From Cyclobacteriaceae bacterium (lineage in GTDB: Bacteria; Bacteroidota; Bacteroidia; Cytophagales; Cyclobacteriaceae): 64,000 nucleotides of DNA. A program made the translations under genes and the position numbers. Below the pieces are notes generated by a model. That model was not told the DNA's origin, did not search any database, and saw only the letters and a list, made by a program, of their open reading frames with translations. The stretch is taken from the NCBI GenBank assembly GCA_022841475.1, contig JALHRJ010000002.1, positions 1-64,000 on the forward strand, in the 5' to 3' direction. Below, in pieces: positions 25,231 to 33,720 of the stretch (within the stretch, counting starts at the first letter, position 1; the number at the start of each line of letters is the position of its first letter).

Positions 25231-25794
25231 ATGGACGATAGTTTGAAAAACCTGATTGCTCAATCGACCAAGAAAATCGAAGCCGAACGGTTGCTGAAAC
25301 AGGATAACAAGAGAATTAAAGCGGCAATGGAAGAGGCTAATGCAATTCGTGCTGAAATGTGGCGTAAAGAAAACGAGCGCGAATACTTGAGCGATTTGCT
25401 TAAGCGAATTGTTGTCAAACATTCGATGGATTATGAATTGCTTGTTGGAACAGGAATGGAAAATCCACCTGAAGATGATGGTTATCTGGCTGTTGTCGGG
25501 ATGGCAATTGATCACGTCATTGAGTATAACGCCAAATGGTATAATGGTGCTAGTATCTATTGTATCAAGAACATCGCTCTCTTTGGTTTTAAGAACGATG
25601 GCATCTCCACTAAACAGCGCGTTTTGGATATGATCGATTTGTCTTTACTAGCAGTTGCACCCTTGATGCTTCCTTTGTTTTCGGTAATGAGTTTCAAATT
25701 TGGTGATGAATATCGTAACACATTTGAAACAGTAACGGAAATACAAACTGAGATTTCAAAACGCCTGTGTTCAATCTATAACATTAAATTGTGA
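25231..25794 (+). CDS. Hypothetical protein, 187 aa
   Basis: Not recognised. Residues 1-65 form a charged coiled coil (KKIEAERLLKQDNKRIKAAM); the rest mixes helices with one hydrophobic stretch (LLAVAPLMLPLFSVM, about 140-155) that may be buried or membrane-associated. Ribosome site CACAAGG. It has its own near-consensus promoter and is followed at 15 bp by another unknown gene, with a terminator after that, so the two form a short operon. Confidence 0.75.
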   Translation: MDDSLKNLIAQSTKKIEAERLLKQDNKRIKAAMEEANAIRAEMWRKENEREYLSDLLKRIVVKHSMDYELLVGTGMENPPEDDGYLAVVGMAIDHVIEYNAKWYNGASIYCIKNIALFGFKNDGISTKQRVLDMIDLSLLAVAPLMLPLFSVMSFKFGDEYRNTFETVTEIQTEISKRLCSIYNIKL

Positions 25795-25809
25795 AACAAG
25801 GATTAAATC

Positions 25810-26223
25810 ATGCCATTGTTTGATACAGTTAAAACAGCTATTGGCGGAAACAGCATTAGTTTTTATGAGATTCTGGTTTCGGTTTTAGATTCTGATGTGT
25901 TTCCGCAATACATGGACGAGAATAATAAGCCGCATTCTATTCGTTCCACAACTATGTTATCTGAGCAACAAGTTGTTGATGTTTTGCTGTTAATGACCGA
26001 TGAAGTTTATAATCGTCGTTATAAGCCTATTGCTGGAAAGTCACGTTATTTAACACTTGACAATGCAATGGCAAAAATTGAAACTGTTATTGGTGAAAGT
26101 AATTTCATTAACTCGTGGTTTCCTATTCCTGATGAGGGATGCATTGAGATTGAAGCGTTGTATAATAACGAGCATGTAGCTATTCGTATTTATCGACGCT
26201 TTGTCACTGATGACATTGTTTAA
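25810..26223 (+). CDS. Hypothetical protein, 137 aa
   Basis: Not recognised. ACAAGGA lies 10 bases before the ATG. Compact alpha/beta-looking sequence with no membrane segment (LSEQQVVDVLLLMTDEVYNR; PIPDEGCIEIEALYNNEHVA). Second gene of the two-gene unit that starts at the 25160-25187 promoter. Confidence 0.72.
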   Translation: MPLFDTVKTAIGGNSISFYEILVSVLDSDVFPQYMDENNKPHSIRSTTMLSEQQVVDVLLLMTDEVYNRRYKPIAGKSRYLTLDNAMAKIETVIGESNFINSWFPIPDEGCIEIEALYNNEHVAIRIYRRFVTDDIV

Positions 26224-26229
26224 AAATAA

Positions 26230-26361
26230 TCATTCGATAGTGAAAAAGTCGTTCAAAAGGTCAGCTTGTCTGGCCTTTTTTCTTCTTCTCATTGAAATTA
26301 TTGCCAAAATGATTGCCAAACTGTTAAGAATACCAATTGCAATCATGTAATTTTCATTCAT
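26230..26361 (-). CDS. Small membrane protein, 43 aa
   Basis: Starts ATG 26361 in a four-base ATGA overlap with the upstream gene, as is common in this operon. One hydrophobic segment (YMIAIGILNSLAIILAIISM) is followed by a basic stretch (RRRKKARQ). Its 3' part is the reverse complement of the plus-strand terminator, so coding is less certain there. It would be the last gene of the virion operon; a small holin or anti-holin is possible by size only. Confidence 0.45.
   Translation of the reverse strand: MNENYMIAIGILNSLAIILAIISMRRRKKARQADLLNDFFTIE
26255..26285 (+). terminator. Intrinsic terminator
   Basis: AAAAGGTCAG (26255-26264), loop CTTGT, CTGGCCTTTTTTCTT (from 26270): a 10-bp stem with one G-T pair and a T-run, 31 bp after the preceding stop and facing the convergent virion operon. 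Confidence 0.8.
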
Positions 26362-26747
26362 AATTTTTGCTCCTTTTCAAATTCTTCAAACGCCTTAGTA
26401 TCAGGGAACATCCTTTTAACAGTTTCTCTTTTATCTTGCAACCCGCTGATTAACGGATGCGTAGGATACAATTCGGATAAAACCTTAAAACAAGTTACAG
26501 CTAATTCTTCGACAGTAGCGCCATATATATCATAATAATATCTTCTGATTTCACCCATATCAACATTATATGTTTTTAATACTTCTTCGCCGCGTTTTTG
26601 ATTGTCGTTGTCTTCCGGGTTATTGTAACCTATATTAATGTTTCCATCAACATCAGCAAAAACAATGTTATATTTTACGTTTTTAGCTTTTAATGCGTTT
26701 TCAACGGCGCGTATTTTTATGTTAATTATTTTGTCATTTTGTATCAT
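26358..26747 (-). CDS. Hypothetical protein, 129 aa
   Basis: Not recognised. Soluble, charged and mostly helical in the second half (GATVEELAVTCFKVLSELYP; KAFEEFEKEQKL). ATG overlaps the stop of the long fibre gene upstream by 4 bp, so it is translated with it. It may be a fibre assembly chaperone by position, but nothing in the sequence proves that. Confidence 0.65.
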   Translation of the reverse strand: MIQNDKIINIKIRAVENALKAKNVKYNIVFADVDGNINIGYNNPEDNDNQKRGEEVLKTYNVDMGEIRRYYYDIYGATVEELAVTCFKVLSELYPTHPLISGLQDKRETVKRMFPDTKAFEEFEKEQKL

Positions 26748-28183
26748 ATTAAAATTTCACCAGTTAATCCACCATAAACTACGTTTGTTCCGCTTAAGAA
26801 ATACATAAAAACAGTATATCCACTGGTCACATTGCTAACGAGACATTCCATTGCTTGTAAGTAACTAACGGCAGATGTAGCATAAAAATTGTAATTTGTT
26901 AAGGTGCTTAACGATGTTGTACTTGGTATGTTAAAATATTGCGTAAATCTTGAGTAATTTTTTGAAAAATCGGGCGTCCCTGATACGCGCCCTAATCCTA
27001 ATGTTGTTAAATAAGCACCCGTTCCTGCTCCGCCTGGACTCGGTGCTACCGTAAAGTCAACATTTATTTTAACATCATCCCGACCAGCAACATACCACAA
27101 TCTAAGTCCATAATGTAAACCTGCTGGTCGCCATGCAAAAGCCGTTGTTCCTGTACTCCAACTTGCGAAAGCGGTATCGTAGAAATTTACAATTCTAGAT
27201 AGTTTGTTATAGTAGTTATATACACCAAAAAAATTAGTTGCATCACGTACATTCAAATCTGAGTCAAATAGAACTGTTCCAACGTATTTTCTTGTCTGAT
27301 CGCCAAACTTATGCAATACTCCATTTGTATTAGTTAATAAACTTCCGGCTCTTGTTTTAGTTGTACTAACGAGATAAGCTATACCACCTGTTCCAACTCC
27401 ACCCGGTGCGGCTGTGCTTACTGGTGTCAATTCGCCTAATGTTGCTGTTGTTCCAGTTACCGAGATGACGCGATACAATCTATTGTTAGCTGCAAGAGTA
27501 TTACCTGTTACTGATATGAGATCGGTTGCAACAAAAGTATGAGTTGTCGTAAAAGTTATTACTCTTGGGCTGGCGTTGCTTATACTTGTTATTGTCTGCG
27601 AAACAAATGTTGAACCCCAATCCTGCTTTTCTAATTGAACATTGTTCCCGTCCCAATAAGCAAATATATCGGCTGCTGAATAAGGTATTGGCGCTGGACT
27701 TCCTGTATTAAGCGATACAGATGAAAAATATCTCGGTATATATGCTGTTTCTGTAGAATCATAAAGTGATATGATTCCTGCCCCGTTTAATGGAAGTAAA
27801 TATAAAGTCGAAGAAGCTAATGGCGCGTTATATGTATCTGGATTTGGATTTGTTGCCGATAGTGATAACCTAAAATAATTTCGATCAGACTCATCAATAA
27901 CAATTTTGATTTCTGGTGTTCCGGCAATGTAACGTTTCTTTATCCCTTCGCCGTTTGTTTGAATTAACGTATTAGATGGGGATGCAATATCAGCAGCGCT
28001 AACGGCTGCAACCGTAATATTAGCGCCACTGGATGATTGCTTTAGGAATTGACCAGTTCCACCTGTAGCGCTTAAATTAGCGCCTGTTCCGCCACGATTA
28101 ACTGGTATTACGGATACAGTATCATTGTAAGTTGTTTTTAGGATACCGTTGGCATCATAAATTTCTACCACGTAAGGCTTCAT
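26744..28183 (-). CDS. Tail fibre or adsorption protein, 479 aa
   Basis: Structural protein of the adsorption module. The N-terminus (VVEIYDANGILKTTY) matches that of the neighbouring 457-aa protein, and NRGGTGANLSATGGTGQFLK is the GGTG motif common in phage fibres. The rest is beta-rich, with repeated WRPAGLHYGLRLWYVAG-like and ARSLL segments; the C-terminal 190 residues align by eye with the next gene (RKYVGTVLFDS / RKYIGTFMTNE; YGLRLWYVAG / YAHRVYFVIG). This shared module is probably a receptor-binding or capsid-decoration domain. Confidence 0.75.
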   Translation of the reverse strand: MKPYVVEIYDANGILKTTYNDTVSVIPVNRGGTGANLSATGGTGQFLKQSSSGANITVAAVSAADIASPSNTLIQTNGEGIKKRYIAGTPEIKIVIDESDRNYFRLSLSATNPNPDTYNAPLASSTLYLLPLNGAGIISLYDSTETAYIPRYFSSVSLNTGSPAPIPYSAADIFAYWDGNNVQLEKQDWGSTFVSQTITSISNASPRVITFTTTHTFVATDLISVTGNTLAANNRLYRVISVTGTTATLGELTPVSTAAPGGVGTGGIAYLVSTTKTRAGSLLTNTNGVLHKFGDQTRKYVGTVLFDSDLNVRDATNFFGVYNYYNKLSRIVNFYDTAFASWSTGTTAFAWRPAGLHYGLRLWYVAGRDDVKINVDFTVAPSPGGAGTGAYLTTLGLGRVSGTPDFSKNYSRFTQYFNIPSTTSLSTLTNYNFYATSAVSYLQAMECLVSNVTSGYTVFMYFLSGTNVVYGGLTGEILI

Positions 28184-28186
28184 TTT

Positions 28187-29560
28187 TTATCGCTCGAAAT
28201 TTCCTACTAAACCACCAGCCCAAAAATAGGTATTTGGGATTTCGTTTCCATTGTAAAACGTATAAACTGTTACATTTGTACCTGGGCCATTATATACAGA
28301 TTCGATAGGATTGATATAGTAATTTCCTGCACCAACAAACTCGTCAAATCCAGCTTGACTATAATGCTGACTTGAAGCATTGGCATAAAAATTAGTATTG
28401 ATTCTTTTGCCAACAGTTGTTGATGTGTCACTAAAAGTCCATGTTTCTGTACTTAATGTAATAGCAGTTGAAAGTGATGATGCAGTAGGGTTAATAGCCG
28501 CTGGTTGATACATAGCTTCATAACTAGCCTGAATTCTTTCTGGCAATCCAATTACAAAATAAACACGATGGGCATAATCGTTTTTTGCTGGTCGCCAAGT
28601 TTGATTGCTTGGTATTGTCCACGAACCAGTTGCGATGGTTGTGTATTTATATGCAACGGGGAGATTTTTTCTATTATAAGCATTATAGATAAAAGCTCTT
28701 GCCAGTGTGTTTTGAACAAGCGCTTCCTCGTTAGTCATAAAAGTGCCAATGTATTTTCTGGTCTTATCGTTATTTTTACACCAAACCCCATCATAACGAG
28801 TCAATGCAGTTGCACGAGTCAATATGCTATCAACATAAGTGATAGTTCCGCCTGTGCAAGCTAATTCGGAATAAACACTTGTATTAAGATTTCTAAGTTG
28901 TGTGTTTGTTTGTAAATTGAACATACGGTTGTTAACCGAAGATTGCGATGTGTTTCGAATAACAACGTTTTTTCCATTTGCAGCACTTGTTAACGAAGAA
29001 CCGCTATAGGTAATAACGCCTGCTGCTGTGATACTGGTTAAAAATGCAGCAGGCGGTGGATTCCATCCCAATAATTCGAATACTACACTGCTACCACTTC
29101 TGTATGCAAATATATCAATCGGCAAAAATGCTGAATTGACACCAACTAAACCAATATCGGTTTGACTAAAAGTAGTCGGTATCCAAGCGCCATAAGTTTC
29201 ATCCCAAAGTCCAATAATATTTGATGTGTAAGGTGAATAACGAATAGTAGAATATGATGGACTACTGCTGCGATCAGCCAAATTGGTTGATGGGAGTTCT
29301 TCTCTTGTACTAGATACAGGTAAACCAAGTCGCCCACCGTTGATATGAGGTGTGTTGAAAGCAAGTGTTAATAAATTACCGGCATCGTTGTAATTTTTGA
29401 CAGCTAAACTTCCCAAAGTTGTAAAGAGGTCGTTTACACGATCATCAATTGCTTCGCTTAAGTTTTGTACATTAGCAGCATCAATTGTTAATCCGGTTGT
29501 TGAAAAAGCTGTCTTTTTGACGCCCGAACTATCGTATACTTCAATTTCAAAATCGCTCAA
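28187..29560 (-). CDS. Tail fibre or adsorption protein, 457 aa
   Basis: Paralogue of the gene just downstream: same N-terminus (FEIEVYDSSGVKKTAF) and the same C-terminal module (KTRKYIGTFM, WRPAKNDYAHRVYF). The central part differs, suggesting that only the ends are shared for attachment while the middle has diverged. No catalytic motif is seen. It is separated from the next gene by 3 bp and overlaps the one upstream by 4 bp. Confidence 0.75.
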   Translation of the reverse strand: MSDFEIEVYDSSGVKKTAFSTTGLTIDAANVQNLSEAIDDRVNDLFTTLGSLAVKNYNDAGNLLTLAFNTPHINGGRLGLPVSSTREELPSTNLADRSSSPSYSTIRYSPYTSNIIGLWDETYGAWIPTTFSQTDIGLVGVNSAFLPIDIFAYRSGSSVVFELLGWNPPPAAFLTSITAAGVITYSGSSLTSAANGKNVVIRNTSQSSVNNRMFNLQTNTQLRNLNTSVYSELACTGGTITYVDSILTRATALTRYDGVWCKNNDKTRKYIGTFMTNEEALVQNTLARAFIYNAYNRKNLPVAYKYTTIATGSWTIPSNQTWRPAKNDYAHRVYFVIGLPERIQASYEAMYQPAAINPTASSLSTAITLSTETWTFSDTSTTVGKRINTNFYANASSQHYSQAGFDEFVGAGNYYINPIESVYNGPGTNVTVYTFYNGNEIPNTYFWAGGLVGNFER

Positions 29561-29871
29561 GTCAACACCCCTTTAGTTAAAGTCCACGCGATTGATGTAG
29601 CAGCACTTGCTTCAGCGTACATAACATCACTAGGCCCAAATTGGATTCTGATAATAACAGATTCTCCTGTTGCTAAGGATATATTTAGTATCCTTCCTTG
29701 ATTCGAAACCGCATTGACCCATACTTGTAATGTTCGAGTTGATACAGAATAATTATTGAATTGCACATTAATCATTTCTTGTGCTGAACCAACTGCCGCT
29801 GTTACAATTGTATCCTGTGTTCCGCTTCCCGTAAGCGTTCCTTGTAAAATGTCTGATGTTAATACTGGCAT
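29557..29871 (-). CDS. Small virion beta protein, about 104 aa
   Basis: Starts at ATG 29871 (MPVLTSDILQG); upstream codons belong to the IS607 element. LTGSGTQDTIVTAAVGSAQE and NYSVSTRTLQVWVNAV match the 106-aa gene at 33397-33717 (LTGSGTQDTLITAGASVEI; NYSVSTITVRMWVNGV). Probably a beta-sandwich subunit of the fibre network. The IS607 element sits immediately upstream and may have split this gene from its former neighbour. Confidence 0.72.
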   Translation of the reverse strand: MPVLTSDILQGTLTGSGTQDTIVTAAVGSAQEMINVQFNNYSVSTRTLQVWVNAVSNQGRILNISLATGESVIIRIQFGPSDVMYAEASAATSIAWTLTKGVLT

Positions 29872-29887
29872 TGTTAACCGAGCCTTT

Positions 29888-31051
29888 TTAGATACTAAAT
29901 GCTGACAATTCGCCAGCATGGTTTACCAATGCACGTTGGATAGACTCCAACGAGGGCAGTTCTGCCAAAGCCCGCAGAAAAATTCCACGAGCGCCATTCA
30001 CGTCTCGGTGCATGGTGATGCCATCCGAACCGCGAATCGTTTCACTAGACCCGATATTGACCATTTCCCCCGACCAGCTACAGGTTTTGCTGGTGTAGGC
30101 TTCATTCACTTCGATCACTGTTTTTCCGCATTGCATCGCCGCGACTTTGAGGCGTTTCTTGAATTTGAAATGCGCCCAAGTGAGCATCGAGCGCACCGCC
30201 TTTGATTGCAACTTGCGCTGGGCGCGTTTCGCCATCTGCGACGTTTCAAAGGTGGGAATGAGAATGATGTCGAAATTGTCCACCATGAAGCGGATTGTTT
30301 TAGTGTGGAGTTCGTCGCGCAGGTCTTTAACTTTCCAGCGCAAACGATTAGCTGCTTTCCGCATCCGATAGCGTTGTTTCCTGCTTTTTGAAGTGCTGGT
30401 ACGGGAAATAAGATCGTCCAGGTGACGACACAACCGTACCAGTCGCCCAAAATCGTGCTGCCCGATCATGCCTGCCATGTCGGGCGAAAAGAATGTCTGG
30501 AACGTGCGAACTCCGGGGTCTAGTGCCACGATGCGAGCTTGGTTTTCGCCCGGTAGTATCGTGGTCTTATGCGGAACACACAGAAACCAGCGCCCTTGCT
30601 GCCAACTGAGTTCACAATCCTGAAAATCTTCTGGTAAGTTTTCGGTGTAATCGATTGCGCCCGCAATCGTTGGGTAGATACCACTTGGTTTTACCGCTGA
30701 TTTTGGTATGTAACAGGTTTGTTTAGGGGATTTGCGACTTTTGAAGTGTAGTTCAGAAAGTTCTCCTGTGCGGCGATACTTTTGCTTGGCAGCGGTGAAA
30801 GCATCGCAGGCTTCCTTAACAGCCATTTTCTTGATCTGAAACGGGATTTCACGCGCCCAATCGGGCAGTATTGGAAAGATCACATCTTTGGCAATATCCG
30901 TCCAGACGGGTCGCTTGCCTTCCAGTGCCTTCAGGTAGTCCAGTGTTTGGTTGTAGACAAAACGTGAAGCACCCAACCACTTACGAAAGATCGTCCGTTG
31001 TTTCACTGACGGATAAAGCCTGATCTTGCGCGATTTCGTCGCGATATTTAC
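29888..31051 (-). CDS. tnpB: TnpB nuclease (IS607 type)
   Basis: About 388 aa from the first residues that match the family (VNIATKSRKIRLYPSVKQRT); no standard start codon is evident there, and the longer open frame upstream is a shadow of tnpA. RuvC residues are present: Asp in IVALDPGVRTFQTFF, Glu in ILIPTFETSQMAKR, Asp in TMHRDVNGARGIFL. The zinc finger reads KTCSWSGEMV, with Ser where a second Cys is often found. Unrelated in detail to the IS605-type TnpB at 23.4 kb. It may be active, but translation start and metal site are doubtful. Confidence 0.75.
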   Translation of the reverse strand, partial: VNIATKSRKIRLYPSVKQRTIFRKWLGASRFVYNQTLDYLKALEGKRPVWTDIAKDVIFPILPDWAREIPFQIKKMAVKEACDAFTAAKQKYRRTGELSELHFKSRKSPKQTCYIPKSAVKPSGIYPTIAGAIDYTENLPEDFQDCELSWQQGRWFLCVPHKTTILPGENQARIVALDPGVRTFQTFFSPDMAGMIGQHDFGRLVRLCRHLDDLISRTSTSKSRKQRYRMRKAANRLRWKVKDLRDELHTKTIRFMVDNFDIILIPTFETSQMAKRAQRKLQSKAVRSMLTWAHFKFKKRLKVAAMQCGKTVIEVNEAYTSKTCSWSGEMVNIGSSETIRGSDGITMHRDVNGARGIFLRALAELPSLESIQRALVNHAGELSAFSI

Positions 31052-31369
31052 GGATACTTTGCATTCGGGCTGCAAAGACACTAAGGATGGCGAGAAGGTC
31101 TTTGAGAAGTTCGTCGGCGTGGTTGGTGTGATGAGACTTACTGAGAACCACGACTTGTCCACTGTTGCGTTCGATAAGCCACTCGATAAACTCAAAGCTG
31201 AACCTTGCGAGTCCATCGCGGTGGGCAACCACAATTGTGAACTTGTCTCCTTGTAAGATGCGTTCCAGTAGGGTTTTAAGCCTACGCCTTTTGAAGTTGA
31301 TGTTACTGGCAATGTCAGTGATAACTTCTGCATACGGTTCTTTCGTCTTTAGATAAGCGATCTGTTGTT
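30981..31369 (-). pseudogene. tnpA: Truncated IS607 TnpA serine recombinase
   Basis: Recognisable from IAYLKTKEPYAEVITDIASN and FEFIEWLIERN to LLAILSVFAARMQSIRKYRD. The N-terminal MerR-like domain and the catalytic YARVSS serine region are gone, and the usual DRLAR motif reads DGLAR. Upstream it is fused in frame to scaffold copy B, where one extra T abolishes the tnpB stop. It cannot be an active recombinase. Confidence 0.8.
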
Positions 31370-31482
31370 GTGAACATTCTGCATAGTCTAAAAGACCAGC
31401 AGCTTCTACAGCATGTTTGTGCTTACCTTTGCCTTGCGGCATTGGCAGAGGCGCTGCGTTATGCTGTACGGACGTGTCTCAT
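31370..31482 (-). ncRNA. Orphan omegaRNA-like scaffold, copy B
   Basis: 113 bp nearly identical to the tnpB 3' end at 23366-23479, with no tnpB attached. All four stems of copy A are kept except one closing pair (GCAC/AUGC). An extended -10 promoter lies just upstream, with a predicted start at about 31479, the 5' end of the scaffold. The adjacent sequence that would serve as guide (AACAACAGATCGCTTATC) is tnpA sequence of the IS607 element. Confidence 0.65.
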
Positions 31483-31485
31483 TGA

Positions 31486-31494
31486 ATTATACCA
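31486..31494 (-). promoter_or_regulatory. Extended -10 promoter for copy B
   Basis: Minus strand TGGTATAAT (31494 to 31486), predicted start A at 31479. CTTTTTGTGGTATAATTCAA here resembles CTTTTTTTGTGCTACAATGC before tnpB copy A, so the promoter may have been carried over from the full element by an internal deletion. No good -35 is seen. Confidence 0.55.
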
Positions 31495-31525
31495 CAAAAA
31501 GATAAAAATTCATCCACCATTTTAG

Positions 31526-31575
31526 TAGTTTAGCTTTATTAAACTATTTATAAGCCTAAAGAATAGCTATTCTTT
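31526..31575. repeat. Two hairpins in the gap beside the IS607 element
   Basis: TAGTTTA (31526-31532) pairs with TAAACTA (31540-31546). The 18-bp palindrome AAAGAATAGCTATTCTTT occupies 31558-31575, 6 bp after the stop of the small fibre gene. The palindrome may end that transcript. The rest of this ~100-bp gap is A+T rich with no gene seen. Confidence 0.5.
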
Positions 31576-31581
31576 TAACCT

Positions 31582-31797
31582 TTAATTCCATAAACTTAAA
31601 TATATAGCTGTATCGTCTTGAACCCATGTTCCATCGCCACGCAAATATTTTTTGTTATCAGTTGCGGCAGGTGCAGGTACTAAACCCGCTTGCCCGGCTG
31701 TAACCCCATCTGCACCAATCATAACTGGCACTTCGACTTCGGCTGCAATTTTGATTTCACCAAATTGATTATACCACGTCCAACCTTTGCCGTTCAA
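31582..31797 (-). CDS. Short fibre protein, 71 aa, possibly truncated
   Basis: N-terminus WTWYNQFGEIKIAAEV matches the gene at 33031-33384 (WSWYNSKGQLKVATRS). The C-terminus carries the widespread fibre motif NKKYLRGDGTWVQDD. It is much shorter than typical carriers of that motif, and the IS607 element lies 100 bp beyond its stop, so it may be the N-terminal stub of a longer fibre. Its start is 9 bp after the upstream gene's stop. Confidence 0.65.
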   Translation of the reverse strand: MNGKGWTWYNQFGEIKIAAEVEVPVMIGADGVTAGQAGLVPAPAATDNKKYLRGDGTWVQDDTAIYLSLWN

Positions 31798-31806
31798 AAT
31801 TTCTCC

Positions 31807-33030
31807 TTATTGATGTTCATGCCAATTCAAAGAAGCATATAAACTTTGCGAACTAGCAATTGACTGCCCAAATACGACTAATTGGTCTGAAACCCCTGCA
31901 ATTGTTGTTCCAAGAAGTAATGTTGTTTGTAATTGTGAGGCAACATCTGATCTTGAAATAGCATATTGCGAATATAATATAGTACCGCCTGTTAATGTAT
32001 TTGTATTATTTCTGCTTACATCGTATTCTATGGCGCTGTTAGAAATGGATAACCAACTGGCATTATCTAATCCTGCTATAGTGGGGTTCATGATTAAGCC
32101 AAAACGGAACAAATTGTTTGAACCGCCTTCTAGAATTGAAATTGCCATAGGTTGAACAGTTGCAAACGAATAATTTGATTTCAAACGAATTGAAAGTAAC
32201 GGATGTAAACTGGTATTATTTCCTGTTACATAAGCTGTGCTGCTTCTATCTACACTAAAGTTCGGGCCATTTTGTTCCATCCCGCCCTCGCTGATAACAC
32301 TGGAACAAATGTGAACCAAACTAGCTGCTCCCCCTGCTCCACTATTTGATATTTCGTAGCGCAAAGGAAGATTAGGGCTACTCATATATACAGTGGTTAT
32401 ACCAAGTACATTTGCATGATACGATTCATGGCAAATAACAATTTGTCCGTTTATTACAAATCCATAACGAACACGACCAACACCTAACCATTCGAAATCA
32501 ACAAAAAATATTTGTGGCAACGATGTATTAATTGTAAATTTTGATCTTCCAGTTCCATCTAATTTGTCGATGTTCCAATTGCTTTGTGTCGTAACTGTAT
32601 CAACCGGAGTTCCAGTCACATTAGTTCTTCTAACAACACTTAATGTTGTCCCTGATAATTGAAAAAACAAACCATTGTTTCCATCGAAATAACCAATTCT
32701 TCGTGTTATTCCAGTTGCACCAGCGCCCAAGACACCAGTCATGAAAATCAAATGGCTTTTCGATGGCTGATAGTTAAACCGCCTTTTTGTTTGTCTGATA
32801 ACTGTTGATACAGTAGCATTTGCAACACTCAATGTTGTACTCGCTTGGTTAGCGTTATGTGTTGAAGCTGCACCTGCACCCGTTATACTTTCATCCCAAA
32901 ATAACGATTGTTTGTCAACAATTTGCTTACTATCGAATATTGTATAGGGGTTAGAAAAACGCGCTCTACCAAATGCATCAATGGTAGCATTATCAATATA
33001 TTGAACTTCTAAAGCCGGAATATATGTCAT
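31807..33030 (-). CDS. Virion structural protein, 407 aa
   Basis: Resembles a beta-rich structural protein found in many environmental tailed phages: FGRARFSNPYTIFDSKQ near the start, DGNNGLFFQLSGTTLSVVRR and QSNWNIDKLDGTGRS in the middle, FEWLGVGRVRYGFVINGQ and ICSSVISEGG further on. That match is from memory of the pattern, not a search. Likely a head fibre, whisker or tail-side decoration. No catalytic motif is seen. It abuts the next gene upstream without a gap. Confidence 0.7.
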   Translation of the reverse strand: MTYIPALEVQYIDNATIDAFGRARFSNPYTIFDSKQIVDKQSLFWDESITGAGAASTHNANQASTTLSVANATVSTVIRQTKRRFNYQPSKSHLIFMTGVLGAGATGITRRIGYFDGNNGLFFQLSGTTLSVVRRTNVTGTPVDTVTTQSNWNIDKLDGTGRSKFTINTSLPQIFFVDFEWLGVGRVRYGFVINGQIVICHESYHANVLGITTVYMSSPNLPLRYEISNSGAGGAASLVHICSSVISEGGMEQNGPNFSVDRSSTAYVTGNNTSLHPLLSIRLKSNYSFATVQPMAISILEGGSNNLFRFGLIMNPTIAGLDNASWLSISNSAIEYDVSRNNTNTLTGGTILYSQYAISRSDVASQLQTTLLLGTTIAGVSDQLVVFGQSIASSQSLYASLNWHEHQ

Positions 33031-33384
33031 TTAAATTATTCTCCAACCTGTGCCGTTACTTACCAAATCAACTGTTGCAAAATTTTGCTCCAATATCATT
33101 CCCACATTATCTCCGTTTAATGTCTCTCCGCCAATTGTATTAATGGTCGTTGGATAAGTTGTTGCAAATTCATGTGTAATAATTCTGAAAACTCTTCCTG
33201 TTAAGCCACTTGCTGATGGTAATGTAATCGTTATACTCGATGTTGTATTTGTAACTTCTATTATATTATCTGTAGTTAAAATTGTTGTATTAATAGCAGT
33301 TTGACGATAATTTTGTTTAGTTATCGCGCCGCTGCGTGTTGCAACTTTAAGTTGCCCCTTCGAATTATACCAACTCCAACTCAT
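33031..33384 (-). CDS. Small fibre-module protein, 117 aa
   Basis: MSWSWYNSKGQLKVATRSG, then a beta domain with IEVTNTTSSITITLPSASG and FRIITHEFATTYPTTINTIG, typical of short phage fibre knobs. It shares its N-terminus with the 71-aa gene at 31582-31797, which points to a common docking peptide. No other function is visible. Confidence 0.68.
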   Translation of the reverse strand: MSWSWYNSKGQLKVATRSGAITKQNYRQTAINTTILTTDNIIEVTNTTSSITITLPSASGLTGRVFRIITHEFATTYPTTINTIGGETLNGDNVGMILEQNFATVDLVSNGTGWRII

Positions 33385-33396
33385 GATTTTTTCGCT

Positions 33397-33717
33397 TTAT
33401 GTTATTTCAACATAACTAACCGTAACTGTACATGCACTTGCAGTATTGGCTTCGGCGCGTAATGTATCATTAGGCTCTAATACAATTTCCCCATTAAAAG
33501 CACCGTAATCACCTGCTTCCATTGTGGTAGGTGGCAAAACCATGTTATTATTTGCTACTCCGTTAACCCACATACGAACCGTTATTGTTGAAACAGAATA
33601 GTTTACTATTTGTATTCCTTTAATGATAATTTCAACACTAGCGCCTGCTGTTATGAGCGTATCTTGCGTCCCACTTCCAGTTAATGTTAGCTGTGCATTT
33701 TTTAATGTACTTGCCAT
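33397..33717 (-). CDS. Small virion beta protein, 106 aa
   Basis: Paralogue of 29557-29871, sharing LTGSGTQDT and NYSVSTITVRMWVNG. More distantly it resembles 36076-36714 and 37887-38189 (short strands ending in an L-x-N/L-x-L and a DTL-x-A turn). Probably one of a set of beta-sandwich subunits that build the adsorption apparatus. Confidence 0.7.
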   Translation of the reverse strand: MASTLKNAQLTLTGSGTQDTLITAGASVEIIIKGIQIVNYSVSTITVRMWVNGVANNNMVLPPTTMEAGDYGAFNGEIVLEPNDTLRAEANTASACTVTVSYVEIT

Positions 33718-33720
33718 AAA

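Larger units (their letters stand above)
29872..31369 (-). mobile_element. Degraded IS607-family element
   Basis: Contains the C-terminal part of a serine-recombinase TnpA (30981-31369) overlapping a TnpB (ending 29888), the usual IS607 order. The 5' end of tnpA is missing and replaced by orphan scaffold copy B. The stretch is clearly richer in G+C than the flanking phage genes, so it is a recent arrival from a different genome. Exact ends are uncertain; IS607 elements make no target duplication. Confidence 0.72.

Noticed and set aside
31051-31333. N-terminal extension of the IS607 TnpB open frame
   Set aside because: The first ~94 codons of that frame are the tnpA gene read in another frame; family similarity starts only at VNIATKSRKIRLYPSV.
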